Source: Scleroderma bovista (taxonomy: Eukaryota > Basidiomycota > Agaricomycetes > Boletales > Sclerodermataceae). From it: a DNA stretch of 64,000 nucleotides. Location of the stretch: contig JAYMGJ010000274.1 of assembly GCA_037178675.1 (NCBI GenBank), positions 25,590 to 89,589 on the forward strand, read 5' to 3'. The notes under the pieces are model-generated. The model had not been told where the DNA came from and did no database searches. It saw only the letters and a list, made by a program, of their open reading frames with translations. This document shows, one piece after another, positions 30,707 to 41,400 of the stretch; position 1 is the first letter of the stretch; each line of letters opens with the position of its first letter. The translations under genes and the position numbers were made by a program.

Positions 30707-31345
30707 CTACAAAGATTGCGATCCGTAATCGTCGAAGGTCAAACTTCCCTTGGAATCGTCGCCTTGCATAGGCCGAGTACCCCCATGACCACATATCATA
30801 CACGGTCTCTGCAAGATATTGATGAGTCCAGCTACTAGCTCCTGCTTTGCTGCCAAATCTGTCACAAATAGACCCAGTTGGACCTTTGCCTCCTTTATTT
30901 CATGAATAAGGTTGGACAATGTTTCAAATTGCATCGCGGACTGCTTAGAGGCATCATTGCAAGCCTGAGAATCGAACTGGCTTTGGAGGCGAAGACGTTT
31001 TCGATCACCATCAGAGTGAGATTTCAGTTCGTTGTCGAGATGGGGGCGTTTTTGACAGAGTTGACATTGTTCTACACTTGAGCCTACGACCAATTAGATG
31101 ACTACCATCTTGTGTTCAACCGTTGGAGCCACTTACTTTTGAAGAAGTCCAAATCTTTGGCCGATATTGCGCTAACAGTCACATCATTCGATGGAATATC
31201 AACATTACTGAACCTATCGCATTTCAGGGTATCAGTCCCTTGCACAGGAGCCTGAGCTAATATTTCGAACCACTCGTCATCAGGTAGCATCAATAGACGT
31301 TCGTAGAAACATACCTTCAAAATATATCGTGGGCTCTCTGTGTAT
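30707..31345 (-). CDS. Unrecognised minus-strand gene, probable three exons
   Basis: A probable exon (RWQKYTESPRYILK, ending about 31320) is followed by an intron GTATGT...CTCAG (about 31319-31255), an exon PVQGTDTLKCDRFSNVDIPSNDVTVSAISAKDLDFF, a second intron from GTAAGT at about 31135, and an exon EQCQLCQKRPHLDNELKSHSDGDRKRLRLQ... through a helical QSAMQFETLSNLIHEIKEAKVQLGLFV to CMICGHGG and the stop at 30707. Two CxxC pairs (CQLC, CMIC) are visible but no known zinc fold. The 5' end is uncertain. Confidence 0.4.
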
Positions 31346-31529
31346 TTTTGCCATCTACAACATCACCGTGGGTGTTGTTCAAAAGTGAGCGTCCTATTTC
31401 AAACGTTCAAAATATCCACCTTTTAACTATGTAATTTAGCCGCGATTCCAAACTGGCTAGTCCTGGCGAGTGCAATCATTGACTGCCAAGCGGCTTCCGT
31501 CTGAACTGTCAATCTGGGCTGCATTCGTT

Positions 31530-31955
31530 GTCAGGGGATGGAAACGTAACAGATCGGGACTTCGCTTTGAGTTGAGTTGCAAAGTCATGTTGATGGGCCA
31601 TGGGGCTCAGATGGGAGTTTACACTGAAGGTAAATACACAGATCTGGCTTCGCAACTGCACGAGGGATGGGAACTTACACAAAAAGTAAGATCAGATTCA
31701 GATCTGCCAACTGGCCAACAAGGCTGTAACATTAGGGAATGGAAACGTAAGTATTAGTTACAGATCGAGACTTTGCTTCAGTCGAGTTGCATTGAAAGTC
31801 ATGTTGATGGTTCATGGAGGCGTGAGGGATGAGAATTTACACAAGAGGCAAATACACAGATCTGGCTTCGCAACTGCGTGAGGGATGGGAACTTATCCAA
31901 ATTTAGGCAAGTTCAGATGCTACATAGATTTTCCCATCTGCAACTGTCCAACATG
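31530..31955. repeat. Local tandem duplication, unit about 200-215 bp
   Basis: Two diverged copies (about 31538-31736 and 31737-31955) share GAAACGTAA, AAGTCATGTTGATGG, CACAGATCTGGCTTCGCAAC and GAGGGATGGGAACTTA blocks in the same order. No coding sense seen. Confidence 0.65.
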
Positions 31956-32412
31956 AGTCACTGCACTCAGACTCGCTCTCCGTGTCATGCTGGCCAAGTA
32001 GCACAGACAGAGTTGTAGTACTCAACGATGAAGTTCAACTCTGACAACTTTGCAAGGTCTCTGCCGCTCTCCAAAGTTCACTCTACTTTGTGTGCATGGA
32101 GGTCTGTTCATTGTACGTTACACTTATCTTGCCATTCACCGTTGCTTTATGATGTTCTTGCAGGTGAGGATTCATGGTCCGTTGTCGTTACGTTGATTTT
32201 TCAGGTCCCCACTATTGCTTCACAAGGCTCTTGCAGGTGCAAATTCACGGTCTTACTGTTACGCCCAGGGACCTGTAATGTATCCATTAGCCATGTTGTT
32301 GCAGGTGTGAATTTTCCACTGGTCGTTATTTAAAGGTAATGATAGAGCTCAGGTTTCCCTTGTTCCAGTCTCCCCTACTCATTGTTTCTGCTGGTACGCT
32401 GCTGGATCCGCA
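31956..32412. other. Region upstream of the DUF6698-like gene
   Basis: No firm gene. A short phrase resembling CTTGCAGGTGxxxATTCACGGTC recurs three times between about 32155 and 32325. Confidence 0.4.
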
Positions 32413-33844
32413 ATGTCCACTTCTCCCACACAGGACGAACACCCTTCCCCCCCCAGTAGAAAGCGTGCGTGCTCTGGAGCTTTGCAATTGGGTTCCAGGA
32501 AAAAGCCGTGCGTCATGCTAAACTTTAAACCATTTGATTGTGAACTTAGTACTCTACACCAGGACTTCTCAGGACCCCTTAGTGCACCATGGGTGCCATT
32601 TTGGCAGGGCAGTCCATGCCTTTTGCAATGTGCAGACACTCATCATGAATGGCCTACATGCTATGTCTGATGATATTTTGGAAGATGAGACCTTGACAGC
32701 TGTGTGAGTTGCCTAGCTTCATCTAGATAACTGCTAACTTGAGCTGCAGTGAATGCAAGGAACGCACAGTTTTCCGTGAGCTACTTCGATCTGTGCCGGG
32801 TCTAGAAAACCGTCCCGTGTCCTCTTCTGAGGAAGAGGTGATTTCAATAGCAGATTTGGTGTGTTTGTTATGAATGACTATACACCTTGTGACGATTTTT
32901 ATGCACCACTGATAGATTCAGAAGGGTGCCAACGGCACTAGGGCTGATGACACCAAGGGAATGAAGGGTCCAATCATCGATTGGATTACTCCAAAAGGAC
33001 AATCACTGACCCCCCACATCCCTTGGAATGCCAAGTCTGGCCGTGGTTTTAATCATGATCGCACTGGAGCCCTCCTATGCCCAGCAGGTCTTGATTGGAA
33101 TAACATGGAGTGAGTATTTATTCAGTGCGTTTTGTTACTCATTTAACATGTGCGTGGCTTCCAGCACTTGCACCAAGCTCTCAAATAGCGAGCTTCAAGT
33201 AGCCGGAGACCAATGGCCCATTTTCTTGTATGCCAACTACACATATGATCCCGAAGATCCATGGAACGGTCTCCTCCACAGCGGCCTCCTCGTAGCAGTA
33301 AGTTTTAATGATCTGGCTTTTCATGTTGACTGATTCCACCAACCGAAGGCGTTCAAACATGTCTTCACATCCCCAAGCTCCGTAGATCAGGAACCCAAGG
33401 CAACGTGTTCTGGGAATGCCCGTATCCATGGGATGCGCTCGACTACAAAGGTGTCCCTTGCCTATGTCGCTACACAGGTATGTGCAAGGGTGATTTCTCT
33501 CTGTTTCTCACTCACTTTTCTGTAGGCCCACTTTGCATTGACTTCGGCTCAAGTATTTTCCCGCACTGACCTTGTCACAGATTCCGAACGTTTCTACAAT
33601 TCTATTCTGGAGTTACTGGATGATCCGGAGGAAAAGGGCGAAGTTGACCAACTGATGGCGTGGTGGAATCGGTAAGTCATTTGTAAAATAATTGATTCGT
33701 GTTTAATGAATGAAACAGCCAGGTATTTCCATTGTATTCTGATGTTGAGCGGCTTCCGTCCAAGAATAGCGCCCTTGCTAGGATACGTGCAAAGCGTGCG
33801 GAGTACAATGAAAGGAATGCGGATGTCGCCAGCGGTTCTAATTG
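32413..33844 (+). CDS. DUF6698-like basidiomycete protein, about seven exons, possible single-base frameshift
   Basis: N terminus MSTSPTQDEHPSPPSRKRAC with a basic RKKPC stretch. Then, in a shifted frame, HHGCHFGRAVHAFCNVQTLIMNGLHAMSDDILEDETL, joined over short GT...AG introns to ECKERTVFRELLRSVPGLENRPVSSSEEEVISIADL, IQKGANGTRADDTKGMKGPIIDWITPKGQSL, RGFNHDRTGALLCPAGLDW, ELQVAGDQWPIFLYANYTYDPEDPWNGLLHSGLL, AFKHVFTSPSSVDQEPKAT, VFSRTDLVTDSERFYNSILELLDDPEEKGEVDQLMAWWNR and QVFPLYSDVERLPSKNSALARIRAKRAEYNE, stop at 33842-33844. This layout matches a large basidiomycete family of unknown function that I know as DUF6698. One extra base near 32580 (CTTAGTG) shifts the frame between the N-terminal and core parts, so it may be a recent pseudogene. 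The rest is clean. Confidence 0.65.
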
Positions 33845-36800
33845 ATTGGATTTCTACGTCATTTATGTTTGTTTTGTCGAAAAATCCATATTGCAGTAAT
33901 GATATTGGTGATTCTATTTTCTCATACTGTGCCAAGAGTGAGCCTGCATAGAGCATTATACATTCATTTGTTTCTACATGAGCACTAAGTAGTCAGCTAT
34001 AATTGCAACCATAACTGAAATGACAAGAGACAACATTATGATAGTGCAATTCAATTCTATCAGTAAGGGAATGTTTCTCATCCAAGAACATATTGATTAT
34101 GTTGACCACATTTCTCTAAATCCCAAGGTAGCCAAAAACAAGCAACTATTATGTAGGGGGATATGAAGCATCATTGTGATGGTGCAAGTCAATTCTATCA
34201 ATAAGTGGATGTTTTTCATCCAATGACATATTGACAACAGTATAACAGTCAAACAATCATGATGTAGAGCACAATATGAAACAATATGCTATAACATTGA
34301 CCATATTGACCATACTTCTGTAAATTCCAACGTGGTCAAACTATTGCAAAGGAGATAAAAGGTGTCATTCAAATGAATCTTCTCAGCATGTACAGTGATG
34401 TAGATTAGACCAGTACTATATCTCTGGCAGGCCTAGTCAGATCTTGAGACCTGAAAGTTATGATAGAACTAAGCATGTTTACCAACCAGGGATATGTCAT
34501 CTCAACATTTCAAGCTGTATAAACTAGATCAACTCCTGTCACTGTTGTAAAACTGGTCATGGCTCTCAGGAAGATATAAGGTGGCCATGGCTGATCATCC
34601 ATGCCATTATGACCAATATAGACAGATATGTCCTAATTAGTTATTAAGGAAATGGTTGTCAATGACACCAGGTATTGAAATCACAGCTAGATATGATCAT
34701 AAGTCTCTGCAAGAGAGTACAGATCTAGTATGGAAGACATACTACATATGTGATGTTGATGGTCAGAACTGGCACCCTTGGAGAATTGATTAATGTAGAC
34801 CTTCATGTTCACAATAGCCAGTAAGGGAGAGCTTGTCAATGTAACAATTGTTTGCAATAGAGAGAGATGTGGTCATGGATATCAAGGTGCAGCTGTAGAT
34901 CTGATGAGGCAGATATACCTCAATGGTGCCATGGATCAGAGCTGACAACATTGCAGAGTTTATCAACATAGTCATGAATGTCTGCAAGGGAGTACAAATC
35001 TATTATGTAAAGTACATCAACAAAGATATCAATGATCAATGACAGCATCATTGAAGAGCTGACAACTATACAAACACATGACATCATTGATAAATCTGAT
35101 CGGGAGCATCAAAAAGAAGAATGTGAGCACATAGCATCAGAAACTATAATTACAGATACATTTGATCACATGTAGCAGCAGTTGAGTTTTTGATCTTATA
35201 TATTAGCAAGTTTATTGGTGATCTGGCATGATAAAAACAAGCATCCTGGTTGCAGTGACAACAAATAAGAAGGCTGATTGCAATGACAGACGCTCTCAAC
35301 ACTCCCATGGAGTAACTAACATGATCTAGGTGTGTATCAGAATGATGCATTTAGATACACATGGAAACAATGGTAATGTTATATAAAGCTTGAGCAGACC
35401 CTCATCGATTTCCTGATGCCAGGGGCCGAGAAGGGACTTATAAATTTTTTTGAAAGCGTGCGTGATTATATCAGCAAGGTGAGTTTCCGAACGACTACCA
35501 TTTATGTACTCACCAGGTGACCAATAGGATCTTTGAACTTTGTGTTACTTACGTCAAGAGCAAACAACTTTCCCTTTCTTCAGTCTGCTGGGAGACCCAA
35601 AGGACACAAATCAGGTGTGCAAACCCAACCCCTCGGTCAGGGCTAGGACCTTGTGATTGGCTACTGCAAGCAAGCAGTGCCTAACCAAATGTGGAGACAA
35701 CAAGGTGGGGAAGGTGGAAAGTCCATACAGGTCTAACTTAGCTACTATCTGACACATGCCATAATACTGATCAATATTCAGATCTGGAATGCATTGAGTG
35801 GCAGGTCCACTATCGGGGTACGTGGCAGTGCAGTTGACGGTGCATCTGGCAGTTATCAATCTGACCCCCTCATTTTGCATTCACTGAGGGCTATTGGGGG
35901 CCCTTACTGATCAACAGCTCGGACCACGCACCATTATGTAATCAAGCCTTTTCGACCACGACAACTACCCCAGCACCAGCACCAGAGGCTAGACGACATT
36001 CATCACCACCGCCACGTAAGTCCTCTACAACACTATCATAGTACTGTCATTCGTATCTGATGGCTTCACCGGTACTTGGGCCTGTCCAACCAGCCCAACC
36101 ATCTCCCTTCTGTATGCTCCCCACCCCCAGATACCTTTACTCCAGTCGGTAAGCACTCGCATTCAATTCTGTCCTTGTCACACATGCTTTTGTTCCCCTT
36201 CTCTCTCTTCATTTCTCTTCTGCTTCATTTGCATACAGACTCAGCATTACATAATTATACAGCATTACTATTTTTCATTCCTGCACTTGTCAAGGGCGAC
36301 GACAACGGGGATGCGACATACAACAAAGATGGCCAGTGCCATGGAGGTACGACGACAACACAAGACTGTCGATGATGCAGGATGCCAGTGGTGACATATA
36401 GGGATGACGTCGACGAGGTGATGCAGGTGACGAGTGCCTCGGTGGCATCACAATGGTGACAACAATGGTGACAGTGAAGAGGCATGATGGTGACGACAGC
36501 CACGACAATGATGACGAAGTGACGCCCGTGGCGAGTGCCACGGCAGTATGACAATGACAATGACAATGGCAGCAACAACGATGACAGTGGCTACTCACTC
36601 ACTTCCCCTGCATAATGGCATGTATCTACATATTACTGTTGACTTGTACTACTTATTTGACTGGTGAATGAAATAGTAACAAAGCAATAAGGTGGAAATA
36701 AGCTCAGTTATTGTCCAGGTAATTTGCCACTGGAGTGTGATATATGGTACACATGATTATCATGGTGAGATGAGTTACATAGTCATTTGTAAGGTAATGT

Positions 36801-37088
36801 CGAGATGTCAGAATCTAGGGGGTTACTCTACTCAGAATATATGGCCTGATACTTGGAGTATCATTTTAGAGCTGATGGCCATTGGAACAAAAATTTACAT
36901 TGATCTGATATGACCAGAGAAGCTTATATGGAGTGACTGTCGATATTATAGACATGCAGGAACCATATGAATTCATTGGTTGTTTAAACATAAATGGAAT
37001 CCATCATAGTACATTCTCAACCCATACCATCAAGACAACCTTTCTCTCAACACTGTAATACATATCACGCGCTTGTGGTTTCAGTGGT
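33845..37088. other. AT-rich stretch without a firm gene; small repeats and exon-like traces
   Basis: Contains an imperfect direct repeat 138 bp apart (about 34043-34104 and 34181-34240, sharing CAATTCTATCA and a TTCATCCAA block). There is a plus-strand exon-like piece at about 35395-35610 with a GTGAGT...AATAG intron (TLIDFLMPGAEKGLINFFESVRDYIS then IFELCVTYVKSKQL), not recognised. A GATGACGA/CAATGACA-rich low-complexity run lies at about 36290-36600. Otherwise I see nothing. Confidence 0.4.
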
Positions 37089-37388
37089 GCAAAGAATACG
37101 TCAAAGCTAAAATACAAGGGGCAGCAAAGCACTGAGAGGGCCGTGCCTAAGGACATAGGGCGCGGGATCTAACCTGGCCGCTTTGGTGCGTCGTAGATAA
37201 CATACATCCGCCCTGCCCTTTGTGGGTCTTGCCGGTCGCAGGACGATCAATACCAGTTACCCGGTACCGATCACAACTCACCCCGAGGTCCGCAGAAGGC
37301 ATCCTCACCAACACCCGGGCCCTCTCGAGTGCTTCATAGATCGGAAATATTTCGTAGTTGCATAGCTAAATTGTGTTAGTTCCTTACA
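37089..37388 (-). repeat. El-3 3' LTR remnant
   Basis: Matches 44920-45219 closely. It starts TGTAAGGAACTAACAC on the element strand, directly after a purine tract GTAAGGGGGAGGTG (37389-37402). The match stops at about 37089, about 270 bp short of the full 5' LTR, so the distal part is deleted. Confidence 0.8.
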
Positions 37389-37417
37389 CCTCCCCCTTAC
37401 TCAAATATCAACTGTCC

Positions 37418-39297
37418 TCAGTTGATCTCTTCGTCTTCAATGGGGGCAACACCAGCAAGGTCTTCGGGATTAACGAACTGTGTGATTTCAAGAAGGTCGA
37501 GTGATCGCAGGAAGTATGGAATGAGGCGGAAGGCGGTGAATTTGAGTTTGGAGAGCGTGCCATCAACTTTGGCTAGGTGATACGATCCTTTTTGAGAGCG
37601 CGAGACGACGACCATAGGTCCAAAGTATTGTGGTTTGCACTTGGCGTTTGAGGCAGGTTCGACTTTCTTGTTTAGAACGAGAACAAGGGAGCCAGGTTTG
37701 AAGTCGAAGTCCTGGATGGTGTTGGCAAAGCGGCATTCAAAATCAGTGATGGATGCGAAACGACTCTTCGAAAGTCACTCATGCATAGATGCAAATTCGT
37801 TGTCTCATTTGGCGAGCTGGTGGGCGCAGATGGTGATGAGGTCAGCTGTATCGAGGCGCTGAGAAACATCAGGAATCATGAATGTGGCTTCAGTTATATC
37901 AAATGGAAGGAGGGGCTCAATGCCATGGGCCATGTAGTAGGGAGAATGGCCAGTAGATTTTCGAGTTGTGATGTGATCAGCCCAGAAGACATGATGTGCA
38001 AGTGCTGGCCATTGTGTGATGTCACCATTGCAGGCCTTGACAAGAGAGTCGCGGATCGTGCGATGGGAACGCTCAACGATTCCGTTTGCTTGAGAGTTGT
38101 AAGCTGAGATACGAATGTGACGGATGTGGTATGTCTGCGCGAGCCAGTCGAGTGCGGCTATGAAGGGTGTTCCATTGTCGGTAATGATCTCTTCAAGTCC
38201 TCCCCAACGGCAGAGGATCTCTTTGAAAATGAAGGCGCCGAGGGTGCGACCTGTCTCTGTGTGAAGCATACAGAATTCTGGCCAAGCAGATAGCGAGCAG
38301 TGAGCTTGCACAATGAATGAAAGCCTGTGGGACTTGGGCATGTGCATGGTGTCAATATGTGCTTTGTGGAAGAGCGGGGCTGGTGTAGCTACAATGGGCG
38401 GTAGAACTACTTTGTCGACGGAGCGGATCTGGCACTGATGGCATGTCTTGATGTACCAAGTAACGTCTTGGTCGAGTGAGGGCCACCAGAAGCGATCTGT
38501 GAGAGTACGTCGAGTGGGATAGAATCCACAATGGCCAAGCTTGTCGTGAATTTTGTGAAGGATGTTGATACGATCTGAGCCAAAGATGACCTTCTGGTGT
38601 CATCCGGTCTTGTCACGTCGCCAGAGTTGATCACCGTGAACGAAGAAATGTCTTGAGTAGTGAGAGAGTCGAGTGCACTCTTTCTCTGGTATGGATGTTG
38701 GTAGGTGGAGCTCTCATAGGTATTTGTCGACGAGCCAAATGTCTTGATCTCTCTTGCGTGTGTCGTTGTTGTTTGGTAGTTCGATCTCTCTGTTCCTGGT
38801 TCCATCCTCTCTTCCCTTCCCTATCGAAAAGACAGAAAACTTTCCTTCCTTGTTCCTCAGCCCTCCTGCTATCCATATACCACATCCTAAAACTTCATTG
38901 ATCCATCGGTCCACTTCTTCTTCACTTTCTTTGTCTCCTTCTTTGTCTTCTCCTCTCCGTCTCCTAGATAGCCCATCGGGGCCTTGATGTTTAGTAGTGG
39001 AAACATGTCGTAGCTTGAAATCAAAGGTTTGAATGCCGGCAAGCCACCAGTTCATTGACGTGTTTGGTTGGATGTCGGGGTTATTTAACATGCCTTTAAT
39101 GTACTGTGCGTCGACCTCCACAGTGAAGTTCTTGACACCGATTATCCAAACTTTGACCGCTTTGAGCGCACGAAATAAGCCATAAAGTTTGAGTTTAGCT
39201 TGCAAGTAGTGAGATTCATGCTTGTTCCACATGATCGAGCCGAAGTGGGCAGGACGGCGCTTTCCATTGTCGTCCATTTGAGAAAGGATGTATCTGG
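37418..39297 (-). pseudogene. pol: El-3 pol, RNase H end and integrase
   Basis: From 39297: RYILSQMDDNGKRRPAHFGSIMWNKHESHYLQAKLKLYGLF and EVDAQYIKGMLNNPDIQPNTSMNWWLAGIQTFDF...GPDGLSRR (RNase H). Then, in other frames, a zinc-finger-like region, and WPEFCMLHTETGR, EIITDNGTPF and NSQANGIVERSHRTIRDSL (integrase D-D-E core), followed by a C-terminal SLDLLEITQF...EDEEIN ending at 37418. Frame changes occur at about 38350-38800. I see no chromodomain. Confidence 0.8.
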
Positions 39298-41400
39298 TGT
39301 CACGCACCAAACAGGTTTGGTACAGTGAACATGGAAGATAATGCCTATATCGAATGATCCTTATGCGAAGGATAAGCACGACGGACCCTCATCGTAGCCA
39401 TCTATCGCACAAGACGACTATCCTGATGCGAGAGATGAATGCCAATGCAGACAGTCATCTATCGCACGAGAACCGCCAAGAAGCAGAAGAAACTGAAGGA
39501 ATAACGTCAATTGTGGTATGAGAAAGGAATGCACACGTCTGCAGTCCAACTCCCATACCAGAACGATCAAAGAAGCCAAAGAATTGATGGAGAAACAAAG
39601 GAGAAAGAGAAGAAATGATTTTTAGCACCCAAATGTCATTTTTAGGCGCCCAGTGCCGGCATTCCGATATTTTGAATAGCTCTGTCGTTTCTGAAGCTAT
39701 CAGGCATGTGACTATACCATCAGAGAGCCTAGAACGTGGTCTATCTGCCTGTCAAGTTCCGACGCAAATCCGTTCATTTCCCACGGAGATATTCCCCCCG
39801 CAATCCAGACGTTCGCTTCATCGCTCACTATGGAGTCCGTATTTTCTCTGGATCATTTCTCCGCTATTGCTGCAGATCTCCACTATGTCCTGCTCTTAGG
39901 ACAGCCTCTCCCAGAGTTCCTGTGCACTGCCTGGCACATATCTTCCCAGCCTGCTCCCTCAGTCCCTCTCGTTCTCGGTCAGCGCGTTCTCATCGTCAGT
40001 CCTGCGTCAAGGACGTACTTTGGTCATCTTAGGTCTATTGTCAAGCTTGAGAAGTCTTCTCTGGTCGTCTCTGTGTCCCCTGAGCCCTCAGCCTATGGTC
40101 CCTTCCTCCCAGATACTTGCCATGTCCATCTTCCTCTGTCGTTCGTCTCGCTTCCCTGGATGCGTCGAATTCAATACTCTATCCGCTTCCCTACTTTCAG
40201 ACGACGTCCCCCAGCACCATGACAGTTATTCCCCCCACTTTATAGTGCTATTAGGAAGAAGAACCCTCTCTCGTTCTTTCCCAGAAGAGAGCTCGTCAAG
40301 GGAGCCCATGGTTGCGCTTCAGCGGCGCTAGAACACATGCACTATACTTTAGTGTATGCTGACCCCCCAAAAAGACCTCTGGACCCCTGGTACCCTTCTT
40401 GTGGCTGTTTTGTCTCGGATCAATCCCCCTATTAATCCCAGATCTTCCCCATTGTTGTCCCATCAAATTCCTGATGGTACACAGCCCCCCATCAAACTTC
40501 TTAGGCTGTGCATCAATGACTCCTTCTGCTGTGCAGTGACTCATCCCTTGCTTACTGATGCTCTCTTGTCATCAGTATTACTCTATCCCTTTCGCATTTT
40601 TGGTATATTACTCAGCTGATGACTCACTCCCTTACCAATCAATCTTGTCATGCAGCTTACTCATTCCTTTACTCAGCAGCTTATTCATGCTTCCTATGCT
40701 TACTCATTCCTGCTTATCCCTTGCTTACTGATCGCTTACAAACCCCTTACAAAGCTCTTACCAATCCCTTACCAATCCTTGACAAATTCTGCTTACTCCC
40801 TTCTCTTTTTGTACTTTAATGCTGTGCCCCCCCATGTATTTAAACCCCTGGGCTCAGCCCAGTGAAAAAAAAGGACCCAATAGCACGAAATTATCCCTCT
40901 CTCAGTCCCTCTCAGTCAGTATCCCCTCAGCTCTTTGAGTCTTGTAGGCTTCAGTGAAGGTCTAAAGGCTCTGATATTCAAGTTTTATCCAATCTATTCA
41001 AGTCCAAGTCTTTCTCTAGGCTCAAGCGGAGTCTAGCCTGTCAATCCTTCATTCCCTATTGCTTCTGGACGTCAGGAGCCCCCTTGTCCCCTTGCTGCAC
41101 CAATCTCTAGGTGTAGTATCGCTACTTCAGTCCCAGTCAACTCAATCCCCGCTTTGACACTTCCTAGGCTTTAGGATGAGTCCAGACACCTATCCCCTTC
41201 GTCTTCTATTACTCCTGTACCCCAGGAGTATCCTGCATCACCGTCTGCATCACCCTGTTGGTGTAGATCCCCTTCCCCCCTCCTCAGCACATCCTCTCTG
41301 GACACCGCGGAGGTAAACCACCACTCACACTTTTTCGTAGTCCTTTGTTGGTGTTGTGTTTGGGTTATTACTCCGACCCAAGTCCACACTTTGACTCACA
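39298..41400 (+). repeat. Solo LTR of the El-0 family, copy B (2103 bp), inside El-3
   Basis: Starts TGTCACGCACC and ends GACTCACA; nearly identical to copies A and C. Flanks CTGG (left) and CCAG (right) differ by two transitions from a perfect 4-bp duplication. Dropping the right-hand four bases rejoins the El-3 RNase H frame as IAAG-YILSQ, which supports a 4-bp target duplication that later mutated. TATA box at 40837-40844. Confidence 0.88.
39830..40222 (+). CDS. U3-encoded ORF, copy B
   Basis: MESVFSLDHFSAIAADLHYVLLLGQ... 130 residues, same frame and length as copy A, with three amino-acid differences seen by eye. It lies about 600 bp upstream of the LTR TATA box. Unrecognised. Confidence 0.55.
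   Translation: MESVFSLDHFSAIAADLHYVLLLGQPLPEFLCTAWHISSQPAPSVPLVLGQRVLIVSPASRTYFGHLRSIVKLEKSSLVVSVSPEPSAYGPFLPDTCHVHLPLSFVSLPWMRRIQYSIRFPTFRRRPPAP

Noticed and set aside
36255..36598. His/Cys-rich minus frame as a metal-binding protein
   Set aside because: It comes from a GATGACGA/CAATGACA low-complexity tract with no splice or start support.
37089..37388. El-3 LTR being only 300 bp
   Set aside because: The primer site abuts 44647, not 44920, so the full LTR is 573 bp and the left copy is truncated.
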